The position numbers were made by a program, and so were the translations under genes. From Chloroflexota bacterium (GTDB lineage Bacteria; Chloroflexota; Anaerolineae; Aggregatilineales; Phototrophicaceae), in NCBI GenBank assembly GCA_020161935.1, contig JAIUNI010000004.1:242927-306926 (forward strand): a stretch of DNA of 64,000 bases, read 5' to 3'. This document shows, in pieces, positions 1 to 9,100 of this stretch. The notes beneath the pieces were generated by a model, which saw nothing but the letters and a program-made list of their open reading frames with translations, did not search any database and was not told the DNA's origin. The stretch's first letter is position 1; the number at the start of each line of letters is the position of its first letter.

Positions 1-306
1 GAGGGCTGCGCCGAGGGGGAGCGCAGTGAGGCGCTGCGCGACCTGATCCGGGAGCGATTGGGGCTGGGCATGAAGCCTGCCAAGCGCCTGAGCATCCCGG
101 AACTGAGTGTGCTACAGCATGACACCGCCTGGATACGGCAAGCCCTGACCGATATGCCCGCCTGGTTGGAGAGCTATCTACACGAATTGGCTGCCCGTCC
201 GACAGTGCCGATGGTGCCAACCTCTGTTGCTCCCGCAAGGGCTACTGGTATGGCAGACAACGAGAGCCAACGCCGGTCGAAACGCATTCAGGATCGAGGT
301 TGGTGA
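1..306 (+). CDS. C-terminal part of a hypothetical protein, 5' end outside window
   Basis: The frame is open from base 1 to a TGA at 304-306, so this is the tail (about 101 residues) of a gene starting upstream. The visible part starts with a charged stretch containing RDLIRERLG, continues with an amphipathic helix-rich section (HDTAWIRQALTDMPAWLESY), and ends in a Pro/Val/Thr linker and a basic tail (RRSKRIQDRGW). I recognise no family. It lies just upstream of an oriT-like region and the mobilization operon, so a plasmid-type function is possible but unproven. A TTG at 58 could be an internal start, but the open frame before it favours a partial gene. Confidence 0.45.
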   Translation, partial: EGCAEGERSEALRDLIRERLGLGMKPAKRLSIPELSVLQHDTAWIRQALTDMPAWLESYLHELAARPTVPMVPTSVAPARATGMADNESQRRSKRIQDRGW

Positions 307-429
307 TGTCGGACACTCAGAGAAGACAGAGGCGGCAGAGCCGCCCGGTTGCCGCGTCGGGGCGCGGCAACCACGCGCGGGGGTGGGGTGGAACACCCTC
401 ACTCTGGATGACTACATCATCCCACCCCC

Positions 430-585
430 GCGCAAGCGAGCTAAATCGCTCGCTCCTCATGCGCCGGAGGGCTTCGGTGCAGCGGCCTCCGGCGCCGGCA
501 CCGAGGCGGCGGTGCGTTGCACCCGCCGCGCCTGTGGATGCGGTGAGCCGCATCCACAGGCCGCACCCCGTACCGGGGTGTGAAG
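430..585. other. Hairpin-rich intergenic region, candidate origin of transfer (oriT)
   Basis: The gap 307-622 holds no convincing gene but several inverted repeats in close succession. AGCGAGC (435-441) pairs with GCTCGCT (448-454). An imperfect GC-rich hairpin lies around 506-530. A perfect 14-bp arm pair (530-543 and 548-561, core CTGTGGATGCGG) encloses a 4-nt loop. CACCCCG/CGGGGTG (564-580) has a 3-nt loop. Such clusters next to a ribbon-helix-helix gene and a relaxase gene are typical of oriT regions where the relaxosome assembles. The nic site cannot be placed from sequence alone. Transcription terminators for the upstream gene are an alternative for one of the hairpins. Confidence 0.45.
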
Positions 586-622
586 AACACATACACCAGT
601 CACCAGAAGGAGGTTTGACTAC

Positions 623-913
623 ATGACTCATCGTCAACTCGTGCGAGAAATTGCGAGGCGGCTGCCCCGCCTCAAGCGCCGCGACATCGCTGAAGTGCTG
701 GCTGTCCAGCATGAACTCTGGCTGGTGGTTCTCACTCGGCCCGATGTCAGCATCGCCTTGGGCGATCTGGGCAAGCTGGTGGTTGAAGTGCAGATGATGC
801 AGGCAGGGGGCGTTGTCGGACGGCGACGCATGAAGCGCCTGTATCTGCGCTTCCGCCCAACCTTGAAATTGAAGCAAGCCATCCTGGGGATGGGAAAGGG
901 AGATGCCGAATGA
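623..913 (+). CDS. HU/IHF-family-like DNA-binding protein
   Basis: This 96-aa protein has the layout of the HU family. An N-terminal helix-turn-helix-like start (MTHRQLVREIARRLPRLKRRDIAEVL) matches the usual LV..IA....L...D...VL pattern. A beta-rich centre with a G-LGKLVV stretch and a C-terminal FRP..KLKQAI helix correspond to the family's FxxGxxL/FrPgk features. It is divergent, and the DNA-intercalating arm (GGVVGRRRMKRLYL) is short and basic. A strong AGGAGG lies about 9 bases before the ATG. The stop overlaps the start of the next gene by 4 bases, which indicates translational coupling. It probably helps bend DNA in the relaxosome or at replication. Confidence 0.7.
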   Translation: MTHRQLVREIARRLPRLKRRDIAEVLAVQHELWLVVLTRPDVSIALGDLGKLVVEVQMMQAGGVVGRRRMKRLYLRFRPTLKLKQAILGMGKGDAE

Positions 914-1218
914 AACGACGTACCCCCAATGCCTACAGCGAGCGCATGACCGTCAACCTGACGCCGGAGCAGATGCGGCGGCTCGATGAACTCCGCAATA
1001 TTCGCGCCCGCGCTGGTCACTTTGTCAGCAAGAACGATCTCCTGCGCGATGCGGTCAACTACTATCTGGCCTCGCAGGATGACCTGCCCGGATCGCGCCG
1101 GGCCATTGCCAAAGGCATCGAGCGCAAAGTCGATGGGCTAGAGATCAAGCTGGATACGCTCACCCAGAACTTCACCGATTTCGTGAACAGTGTCCGTCGT
1201 CGCCGGGAAGGACAGTGA
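910..1218 (+). CDS. Ribbon-helix-helix protein, probable relaxosome accessory factor
   Basis: A 102-aa basic protein. Residues about 11-48 read as a ribbon-helix-helix domain: a beta strand (RMTVNLTPEQ), helix one (MRRLDELRNIRAR), a turn, and helix two (SKNDLLRDAVNYYL). The C-terminal half is a predicted helix with heptad-like leucines (VDGLEIKLDTLTQNFTDFV) and probably serves in oligomerisation. The start overlaps the upstream HU-like stop (ATGA), and the stop nearly abuts the relaxase start at 1220. Small RHH proteins directly upstream of relaxases (MobC, TraY and NikA types) bind oriT and recruit the relaxase, and the hairpin cluster upstream would be the obvious target. Autoregulation of the operon is also plausible. 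Confidence 0.65.
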   Translation: MKRRTPNAYSERMTVNLTPEQMRRLDELRNIRARAGHFVSKNDLLRDAVNYYLASQDDLPGSRRAIAKGIERKVDGLEIKLDTLTQNFTDFVNSVRRRREGQ

Positions 1219-1219
1219 C

Positions 1220-2218
1220 ATGGATCGCAAACAGATGTGTGTGGCGAATGTGCAATACAAGAAGCCATCCGCCGATGGCGCGAAGCAGGCGAAGAACTTG
1301 CTGAGGTATCTCACTTATCGGGAAAGCCGGGACGAAGCCGCCCGCCACGCAGCCGGGAAAGATCGCTGGCACGATCACGGCATGGGCGGGTCGGTGGCTG
1401 AGATCGCCGCCCGCTGCGACGACCTCAAGAGTGAGCATGTGCTGGCCTTCAGCTTGGTCTGCAACCCCAACCCAGACCTCATAGCAATGGTGGCACCCGA
1501 AGACCGGGAAGCCTTTGTCTGGGAACTGACCGAGGGAGTCATCGAGGACTTCTTCGACCGCCGGGGACTGGATACCGGGGTGGAGTGGTCGGCGGTACTG
1601 CATCACCGCTTGACCGACGATCCCGAAGCGCCAGGTCTGCACAATCCGCATACCCACATCGCCCTGCCCGGAACCGTCTACAGCGAGGAGCATGGCGGTC
1701 GGGTGCCGCTCTTCTTCAGCCGCAATCGCAAAGTTGATCATATCGAGATGCTGCACCGAACCACTGAAGATCAGATGGTCGCCCTCATGGATCGATATGT
1801 CGGGCCGGAATGGGAGGCTCGCTACGACCAGTTGGTTGAGGTACGCGAAGCACAGATGGCAATTACTGATGAAGAGCCACATGGCTGGACGACCAACGAA
1901 GACGGAATTGAGTGGCCGGTCTGGTGTGGTGTTCGCCGCACCAGTGAAGCCACCACCAGCCTGGGCTTCTACCGACTGTATCCCATGCCGACGGATGATG
2001 ACAACGAGGCTGTCACCATCCAGTTTCGTCCGCTGGTGAATGGGCTAACCCATGAAGAGGCCGAGCGATTGGCACAAATGTTGGGGATAGCGATGAAAGG
2101 CGATCTGGAGCAGTTGAGGCAGATGGCAGAGGTGCTGGGGCAGATGACATCCGCCGAACGTTCAAACTTGCTGGAGGATCTAGAACCTGAACAGCAATCA
2201 ATCGAATTAGACCTGTAA
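1220..2218 (+). CDS. MOBP-like relaxase
   Basis: A 332-aa protein from the ATG at 1220, which has a GGAAGGA about 9 bases upstream; an in-frame GTG at 1190 is less likely. A conserved-looking LHNPHTHIALPG at about 138-149 gives the three-histidine metal motif (H-x-x-H-x-H) of HUH relaxases. An N-terminal AKNLLRYLTYRES segment supplies a candidate nicking tyrosine. The C-terminal third is acidic and helical, without a helicase domain. Gene order HU-like, RHH, relaxase, primase is that of a mobilizable plasmid or integrated element. No coupling protein (VirD4) or VirB4 ATPase is visible, so transfer would depend on another system. Family assignment rests on motifs only. Confidence 0.6.
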   Translation: MDRKQMCVANVQYKKPSADGAKQAKNLLRYLTYRESRDEAARHAAGKDRWHDHGMGGSVAEIAARCDDLKSEHVLAFSLVCNPNPDLIAMVAPEDREAFVWELTEGVIEDFFDRRGLDTGVEWSAVLHHRLTDDPEAPGLHNPHTHIALPGTVYSEEHGGRVPLFFSRNRKVDHIEMLHRTTEDQMVALMDRYVGPEWEARYDQLVEVREAQMAITDEEPHGWTTNEDGIEWPVWCGVRRTSEATTSLGFYRLYPMPTDDDNEAVTIQFRPLVNGLTHEEAERLAQMLGIAMKGDLEQLRQMAEVLGQMTSAERSNLLEDLEPEQQSIELDL

Positions 2219-2297
2219 AGCATACAGGGACGGGATGCGCTCGAAGTTTGGCGACTCAGCGCGTCCTGCCCCTGCACACATAAGGAATAACAAGAGT

Positions 2298-5234
2298 ATG
2301 GCACACAACCTGACTGCCGACAAGCCGTCGGCACTGGATCGCCGCGCCTTTCTGGGCGCACTGTACCAGGGCTGCCCGGATGATCTCTATCTGGAACTGC
2401 GCTGCATTCACCCGGAAACGGGCGAAGTCAAGACCTTCTGGAGCAAGCTCGGTGACAAAAGTCACCTGGCCAGCAACTTCAAACAGGCTGACGCCCTGAA
2501 CCGCGAAGGCTTTGGCGTGTACTTCGCGCCCTGCCTCCGCTCCCAGAGCAAAGGCAGCGCCGAGGCTGCCGCGCTCGTCCCCGCCCTCTGGCTCGATGTG
2601 GATACGGATGGCGATCCGGCTCAGCGCAACGGGGCGTTGGAGAAACTCAAAGCCTTTGATCCGGCACCTTCCTTCGTCCTCGATAGTGGCGGTGGCTGGC
2701 ACAGCTACTGGTTGCTGGATGCGCCCTTCGTCCTGACTGATATAGCTGCTCGTAACCGCATTGCGGATGTGCTGCGCGGACTAGCTTCCGCGCTGTGTGG
2801 CGACCCGGCCTATGTCAAGTCGGTGGCTTCGGTTATGCGACTGCCGGGTAGTATCAATACCAAACCTGAACGGGAGGGAGCCATCGTGACAGAGGTTGAA
2901 GGCCATCCCTCCCGGCGCTGTTCACTCGTGCAATTCGACTGGCTGGCACAGCCGGTCGAACAGCCCAAAGCCGGTAACTTGAAAGTCGTTACCCTCAACG
3001 GCAATGGACATCACCCACTGCCCCAACGCACCGAGGACTATCTGATCGCAGGTGCGCCAGTCCATCAGCGCAACAAGGAACTCTTTGCTGCGGCCTGTCA
3101 ATTACGTGATGCAGGCTATTCTGAGCCCGATGCCGAAGCCCAGCTGGTCCCGCGTTATGTAGCGGATGGATGCATTGAGCGCGAGGCACTGGCAACGATC
3201 AACAGTGCTTACAGCCGCCCGCCACGAGAGCCGTTGCCAACACCCCGCCAGACAGCCCAGGAACAGATTGATAACCTGCTGGCTCAGTATCAACGAACCT
3301 CGACTGAATCCGAGCGACCGACGGTTGACCAGATACAGGCAGCGGTAGTGGCCTGCGCTGCCCTCAGCCCCCTGGAGTGGGCGGAGGAGCGCAAGCGGCT
3401 CAGGACAGTGTGTGGGGATGCGTACCGTACCGAAGACCTGAACCAGATGTACCGGCAGGCCAGGCGCGACCACACCCGGCACCTGGAAACTACAACCGCC
3501 GCCGGATCACCATATCGTCTGGAAAACGATCAGATGATCCTGGAACGTCAATCTGAACGCGGCCCGGTGTGTCAGGTCATCGCTGAGTGGTCGGGTCAGA
3601 TCAGCGAATGGCTGGTGCAGATTGCCGAGGAAGGGCAGTCCGAGCATCTCATGCGCCTGAACCTCCACAAGGGATCGCACCGTACTACTCTAGATGTTCC
3701 CAGTGAGTTGTTTGGCGATGCCAATGCGCTGCAACGCTTCATCGCCCAACGAGCCGGGGCCATCTACACCACCTGTGCCGGGATGCACCGACATCTGCCC
3801 GCCGCCATCCTGAAGCTCTCCGGTGAGTTCCCCACCCGGCAGACCTATCGCTTTATGGGCTGGACACAGATCAACCAGCAGTGGGTATATGTGTCACCCA
3901 GATGCAGCCTTGGTGCGAGCGAGGCGATAGAAGCAGCCGCAGAAGTAGAACTTGAAACCCGTCTCCGAGACTATGGTTTGAAACAGGGCGAGATCAGCGA
4001 AGGGTTGGCCGCATTTCAGGCTGCCATTCCCTTGTTACCGGCATCGCTGGCACCGGCGTTGCTGGCTTTCACGGTCTTACCCTTACTGCAACGCTTCTTT
4101 CCGCAGGCAGCACCCAAACCCGCTATCCATCTGGTTGGCACCACCGGCAGCGGTAAGAGTGAGATTGCTGCCCTGATGACCAGCTTCTATGGGCAGTTCA
4201 GCCGCGACCAACCCCCGGCCCAGTGGGGCGACACGGTCAACACGGTGGAACTGCTGGGTTACAGCCTGGCCGATGCCCTTTTCTGGGTGGATGACTACAA
4301 GAGTTGTTATGCCGATGAGCGCACCTTCACCCGGTTTTTGCAAAGTTACTCTCGCGGGATGGGACGCGGGCGGTTGACTCGTGAAGTACGCTTGCGCCAG
4401 GAAAAGCCCTGCCGGGGATTGCTGCTCTCGACCGGCGAAACCACCATCGAGGGCGAAGCCTCGGTACTGGCGCGGATGCTGGTGCTGGAAGTCCCACCCT
4501 GGGAACAACGTGATCCGGGTGGCAAGGCGTTACGAACGCTGGATGGATTGCGCCATGCACTTCCTGTTTTCACCGCAGCCTTCGCCCGCTGGATTGCAGC
4601 ACAAGCCGATGCCGGGATGCTCCAGAAATCACTGGCGGATGGCTTTGAGAATAGTGTGAGTGGCTATCGCGCCCGGTTGAATAGTCAGGTGGGTAAGCAA
4701 GCCAACAGCGGACGCATGATCCAGAATTGGGCAGTGCTGGCGACGATCTATCGCCTGTTGGCCCGCTATCTGCGCGAGATGGATGCCGATGACGGGTTGC
4801 CGTCCTGGCAGGACTGCCTGCTGGACACTATTCAGGCGGTGCAGAGCGAGCGAGCGGGGCAGGTGTTCATCCGGGGGTTGGAGCAACTCCTTGCCAGCGG
4901 CGAGGCGGTACTGACCGATCTGCGTAACCCGGACGAACCTCGACCTGGAATCGCGATTGTCGGCTACCGTGATGAACGGATGGTGTATCTGCTGCCCGAA
5001 GTCAGTTATCGGGCAGTCGAACGGATCACCGATCTCAAGTTCACGGTGGCGGCCATCGGCTCGCAACTCAAGGAGGAGGGCTGGTTGATCCCCGGCGGCA
5101 GCGAGAACCATCTGACTACACAAATCCGGGTACGAGGCGGACGGGTGCGCGTCTGGCGCATGAAAGCCAGTTTGCTGGGCGGTGACGACGGAGCCAACGG
5201 TGACGGGGTTGCTGAAGGCGCAGGAACAGCTTGA
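2298..5234 (+). CDS. Primase-helicase (AEP-type primase N-terminus, DUF927-like ATPase C-terminus)
   Basis: A 978-aa replication protein. Near residue 97 LWLDVDTDGD matches the Asp-x-Asp metal motif of archaeo-eukaryotic-type primases, followed by SGGGWHSYWLL (the sxH-type motif). The middle holds a conserved primase-C-like helical section. At about residue 613 VGTTGSGKS is a Walker A, and LFWVDDYK near 661 is a Walker B, fitting the DUF927/RepA-like hexameric helicase group. I chose the ATG at 2298 (AAGGA 11 bases upstream); an ATG at 2235 would add 21 residues of poor character. It follows the relaxase in the same operon after a 79-base gap and would replicate the excised element. Confidence 0.75.
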   Translation: MAHNLTADKPSALDRRAFLGALYQGCPDDLYLELRCIHPETGEVKTFWSKLGDKSHLASNFKQADALNREGFGVYFAPCLRSQSKGSAEAAALVPALWLDVDTDGDPAQRNGALEKLKAFDPAPSFVLDSGGGWHSYWLLDAPFVLTDIAARNRIADVLRGLASALCGDPAYVKSVASVMRLPGSINTKPEREGAIVTEVEGHPSRRCSLVQFDWLAQPVEQPKAGNLKVVTLNGNGHHPLPQRTEDYLIAGAPVHQRNKELFAAACQLRDAGYSEPDAEAQLVPRYVADGCIEREALATINSAYSRPPREPLPTPRQTAQEQIDNLLAQYQRTSTESERPTVDQIQAAVVACAALSPLEWAEERKRLRTVCGDAYRTEDLNQMYRQARRDHTRHLETTTAAGSPYRLENDQMILERQSERGPVCQVIAEWSGQISEWLVQIAEEGQSEHLMRLNLHKGSHRTTLDVPSELFGDANALQRFIAQRAGAIYTTCAGMHRHLPAAILKLSGEFPTRQTYRFMGWTQINQQWVYVSPRCSLGASEAIEAAAEVELETRLRDYGLKQGEISEGLAAFQAAIPLLPASLAPALLAFTVLPLLQRFFPQAAPKPAIHLVGTTGSGKSEIAALMTSFYGQFSRDQPPAQWGDTVNTVELLGYSLADALFWVDDYKSCYADERTFTRFLQSYSRGMGRGRLTREVRLRQEKPCRGLLLSTGETTIEGEASVLARMLVLEVPPWEQRDPGGKALRTLDGLRHALPVFTAAFARWIAAQADAGMLQKSLADGFENSVSGYRARLNSQVGKQANSGRMIQNWAVLATIYRLLARYLREMDADDGLPSWQDCLLDTIQAVQSERAGQVFIRGLEQLLASGEAVLTDLRNPDEPRPGIAIVGYRDERMVYLLPEVSYRAVERITDLKFTVAAIGSQLKEEGWLIPGGSENHLTTQIRVRGGRVRVWRMKASLLGGDDGANGDGVAEGAGTA

Positions 5235-5462
5235 GATTCAACGGAGTTAGCGGTGACTGCGGTGACAGAGACCCTGACTTATCCGACGAAGTGGCACCGT
5301 TGGCACCGCTGGCACATACTTCTGGCCTGTTTGCGCGATTATGTGAAAGTTCAAACAGTCCTGGGTGTTATCAACTTGTGAGTGTGAGCTATTCGCCCGG
5401 AGACAACGGTGACGCGGTGATAGAGGGGCAGCCGCCGAGTGCGACTACCCCTGGCTACCCGA
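5235..5462. other. Intergenic, no convincing gene
   Basis: Between the primase stop and the remnants to the right I see only an open frame (5231-5488, starting TTG) of atypical composition with no ribosome binding site and no recognisable motif. I regard it as non-coding or decayed sequence. GGTGAC-type short repeats are frequent here. Confidence 0.4.
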
Positions 5463-5657
5463 TTAGCTGCCGCCCATCACATAGGTGATGACCAGGCGTG
5501 GTGCGTGGGCAGTATCCGTATCCGCACTGACCAGATACTTGCGCGACCACTGCCCACTGGCGATGTTTCGGATCACCAGCACCAGACTGCTGCCAGAAAC
5601 CCAGCCCGGTTGATTGACCACCGTCTGCACAAACGGTGAGACTTCCTCCAGCAGATC
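5463..5657 (-). pseudogene. C-terminal fragment of a secreted/surface beta-sandwich protein
   Basis: On the minus strand 64 codons stay open and end in TAA (5463-5465). The peptide contains VQTVVNQPGW, then SLVLVIRN, then APRLVITYV. This spacing of a PGW turn, a buried LVLVI strand and a terminal AP-L-V-I-T-Y strand is the usual end of DNRLRE/CBM-like beta-sandwich domains in bacterial surface proteins. There is no start codon and no upstream part. At 5657/5658 the sequence switches abruptly to a transposase fragment, so this is a truncated remnant. It might come from an earlier version of the surface cargo now represented by the giant gene. Confidence 0.5.
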
Positions 5658-5760
5658 CTAGTTCGCGTGCCAGCTACGATACCGATTTGCCGCTCGTTTC
5701 AAGCAGCTCCACCGTTTGGCGACGGAATTCCTCATTCTGGACAACTGGTTTTTTACCCAT
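5658..5760 (-). pseudogene. IS3-family transposase OrfA remnant with in-frame stop
   Basis: Reading minus from an ATG at 5760, preceded by an AGGAGG, gives MGKKPVVQNEEFRRQTVELLE, then TSGKSVS, a TAG stop, then LAREL. This is the N-terminus of IS3/IS911-type OrfA proteins (helix-turn-helix beginning EFK-QAVEL...GKS..-VARELG), with the stop where a sense codon (commonly CAG) is expected. The match ends after 34 codons at 5658, where an unrelated surface-protein fragment begins. The copy is therefore inactive twice over: truncated and carrying a nonsense codon. No terminal inverted repeat was identified. Confidence 0.65.
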
Positions 5761-5793
5761 GGTCTTGCCTCCTGTATTCAGTCTACGAAATTC

Positions 5794-6045
5794 TCACCTC
5801 TTTTCCTCCACTGAATCGGGGGTAGACCATACCGATTCAAGCATATTCAGATAGTGATGCACTTCAATTTGACTGACTGGATGACCAACGTTTGATACTT
5901 CGCCCAATCCTAACCCAAATACGACAGGCTTATCTCCGAATAATTGTACAACTACCTCATGACTCAGTTTAGGATGCACACCTTGGCTATCCGCAAAACC
6001 TAGCCATCTGACCAGTAGAAATCTATCCTCCGACCTTGATGGTCT
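5794..6045 (-). pseudogene. Unassigned gene remnant on the minus strand
   Basis: A frame open over about 83 codons ends at 5794. The first visible residues are PSRSEDRFLLVRWLGF, and VHPKLSHEVVVQLFGDKPVV and HHYLNMLESVW follow. The only candidate start is a GTG at 5979 in the middle of sequence that still looks protein-like, so the real start seems lost. I do not recognise a family. It sits between the IS3 remnant and the giant surface-protein gene, a region with other broken genes. It may instead be a short genuine gene of 61 codons from the GTG. Confidence 0.3.
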
Positions 6046-6156
6046 TTATTCTCCGCTCTCAAATTCTATTGTATTGTTTAGAAAGGGAAAGATAAATCGC
6101 TTCAAATCGACAGCGATTTGCGTTGTTCATATGAAATCACTTGTCTGGAGAGAGAA

Positions 6157-9100
6157 ATGAAAACACGGCACTCAATTACTTTGATGTTCATGGCAATATC
6201 CGTATTATTGCTATCAGTAACATTCATCGACCCTGTGAACATCGTGTCCGCCCAGGATACCTTTCCTACACCAACCACACCACCGGTTCCAGTACCGACT
6301 GACGATGTCACTGTCGCGCCGACTGAGGAAGCGCCAGCCGTGCCCACCGAAGAAGCGACGGCTGCGCCGACTGAAGAAGTCACGGTTGTACCGACTGAGG
6401 AAGTCACTACCGAACCAACGGTAGAGCCGACCGAGGAAGCGACCGCTACCTCCACACCTCCACCTTCCGCGACCAGCCCGGTGATCACGGTGGCCTTTAG
6501 CGCCAGCCCCTCCACTGGCGATGCGCCGTTGGTGGTCACGTTCAGCGATGCCAGCAGCGGGACGACCTTCAGCGACTGGCGCTGGGATTTTGGCGATGGC
6601 ACGACCGCGACCGGGCCAGGGCCGCACAGCCACACCTATAACTCACCTGGCACCTACAGCGCCAGCCTGACCGCACTGGGCAAGGGCGGTAGCGGGACCG
6701 CCAGCCAGCAGATCGTGGTCTTTCAACCCCGGCAGACGGTTGAAGCCCGCTTCAGCCATCAGCAGACTGGTGCGCTGGAAGTCTGCTTCTCCAACACCAG
6801 CAGCGGGCCGGTTGTATCCCAAAACTGGGATTTCGGTGATAGCAGCAGCAGCACCGAACACAGCCCCTGCCACAGCTACCCGGCACTCGGTCAATACAGC
6901 GTGACCTTGAGCGTTGCCGGTGAAGGCGGGGAAACTTCGACCGCTTCGGCTACCGTCGTCGTCCAGGCGCAGACTCAAGCGCCGGAGGCTGTTTTCTCGG
7001 TAGATCGCAGCAGCGTGCCGCCGGGCGGCACGGTTCGATTCACCGACCAGAGCAGCGGCATCATCCGCACCTGGGCCTGGGATTTTGGCGATGGTAGCAC
7101 CAGCGCGGAGCAGCAGCCCTCCCACCAGTACAGCACGGCGGGCGTATACACCGTCACGTTGACGGTGACCGGGCCGGGTGGTTCGGATCAGGCGACTACG
7201 ACCATTACGGTGGCGGCAGAACAGGTGTTGACCTGTTCCTTCGATGCGCCGGGCCGGACGTTCGCCGCGCAAGAAGTCACTTTCAGGAACACCTCCCGCG
7301 TCACCCCCGGCAGCTTCACCGGTTTTGTGTGGAGCATCAACGGGGAAGAGACCGCTACCAGTACCGACCTGGCTACGACCTTCGCAGCCGAGGGTGTTTA
7401 TACTATCCGTCTGGTGGGTACGACTGCCGACGGGCGGAATTGCCAGGCAGAGCGCCGGGTCACGGTGTATCCTTCCAATTCGGTCATTGCGGATTTCACC
7501 GGTGTGCGGAATATCGCCGCCGGGAGCGAAATCTGCTTCCGGGATCGTTCACGCGGGCCGGTGATCTCCTGGGCGTGGGCTTTTGGCGATGGTGACTCCA
7601 GCACCGATCAAAATCCCTGCCACACCTACGCGGCGGCTGGTAGCTACAGCATCCGGCTGACGGTATCCGGCGAGGGCGGTAGCACCGATACCCGCAACCG
7701 GGCCATCAATGTCTTTGATCCGGCGACCATCACCGCCTCGGCGAACCCCACCAGCGGGGTCGCGCCGCTGGGCGTGAGCTTCAGCGCGAGCGGCACCAGC
7801 ATCAACCGGTATGAGTGGGTTTTCCCGGATGGCTCCCGCGCCTTCTCGCAGAATGTCTCGTTCCAATTCGATCAACCGGGTGAATACATCGTCACCGTGA
7901 CCGGCAGCGGCCCGGTGGGGTCGGTCTCCAGCAGTGTGGTGGTTCAGGTTCGCCAACCCCTCAGCCTGCGAGCGGCTTTTGGTGCCTCCACCTGGAACGG
8001 CATCGCGCCGGTTGAAGTCTGCTTCACTGACCACAGCGAGGGCGAGAGCATCACCGGCTGGGCCTGGGATTTCGGTGATGGGGCCAGCAGCAGTGATCAA
8101 AACCCCTGCCACACCTACAGCAGCGCCGGTCAATACACCGTGCAACTGCGCGTGACCAACAGCGATGGCATGAGCGCCACCGCCAGCAATACCGTGCGCG
8201 TGTATGACCCCTCCAGCGGCGGGGCCTCCTTCCGGGTGGTCTCGGTCACGGATCTCAACGTGTGCTTCAGCAGCAGCATTGACGAGGGCTTTGCGTTGGT
8301 GCGCTGGGAATTTGGCGATGGCAGCACCAGCACTGAGGATGCACCCTGCCACACCTACCCGGCAGAGGGCATCTACACCGTCAGCCTGATCGTTGCAGAC
8401 AGCAACGGGGTTGAACGGGTGCTGACGGCGACCATCGAGGTCAAGCAGGGTGATGTGGTGGAGGTGACAGTAACCCCTGAACCCTCGCCCACGCCGGACA
8501 TCAACGTCTTCGACCCGGCTTTGAGCAAACTCGGCTACCTGCCCGCGGGCAGCATCGGCCTGCCGGGTGAACAACTGCACTGGTTGACGACTGTCACCAA
8601 CAACGGTGGTGCTGCCGGAACCAATGTCGTGGTGGTGGATAACGTCCGCCCGGAATTGCGGATTGACGAGGTGCAGGTAGCCCCCGGCAGCAGCTACACC
8701 GTCAACGGGCAGCAGGTGCTGGTGACGATCCCCAGCCTCTTGCCGGGTGAGCGCCAGGACTTCACGATTATCACGACGGTGCTGACTAGCCCGCGGGCTG
8801 GCAGCATCAACAATACGGTTCGCATCAATGAGACGGGCGATGCCGCCACTGCTACGATCCGGCTGGCAGGCACGACGATTATGGCTGCGCCGCCTGCCCC
8901 GAATGGCCCCATCCCATTGATTAACGGCGTGCCGGAACTGACCGACTTTGCCGGTGAAGAGTTCTGCATCACCCCGAACTTCACCAATGCCGGGACCAAT
9001 GAAGGCTATGGCCCGTATATCACGCTGGTGCGGGATGCCAACCTGACCCTGAACAGCATCGACTACCTGGGCATGAACCTGATGGCCTCGCCCTTCCTGG

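Noticed and set aside
227..626. Overlapping frames in the hairpin region before the HU-like gene
   Set aside because: Arg/Pro/Ala-rich frames caused by high GC, disrupted by the inverted repeats, with no ribosome binding site.
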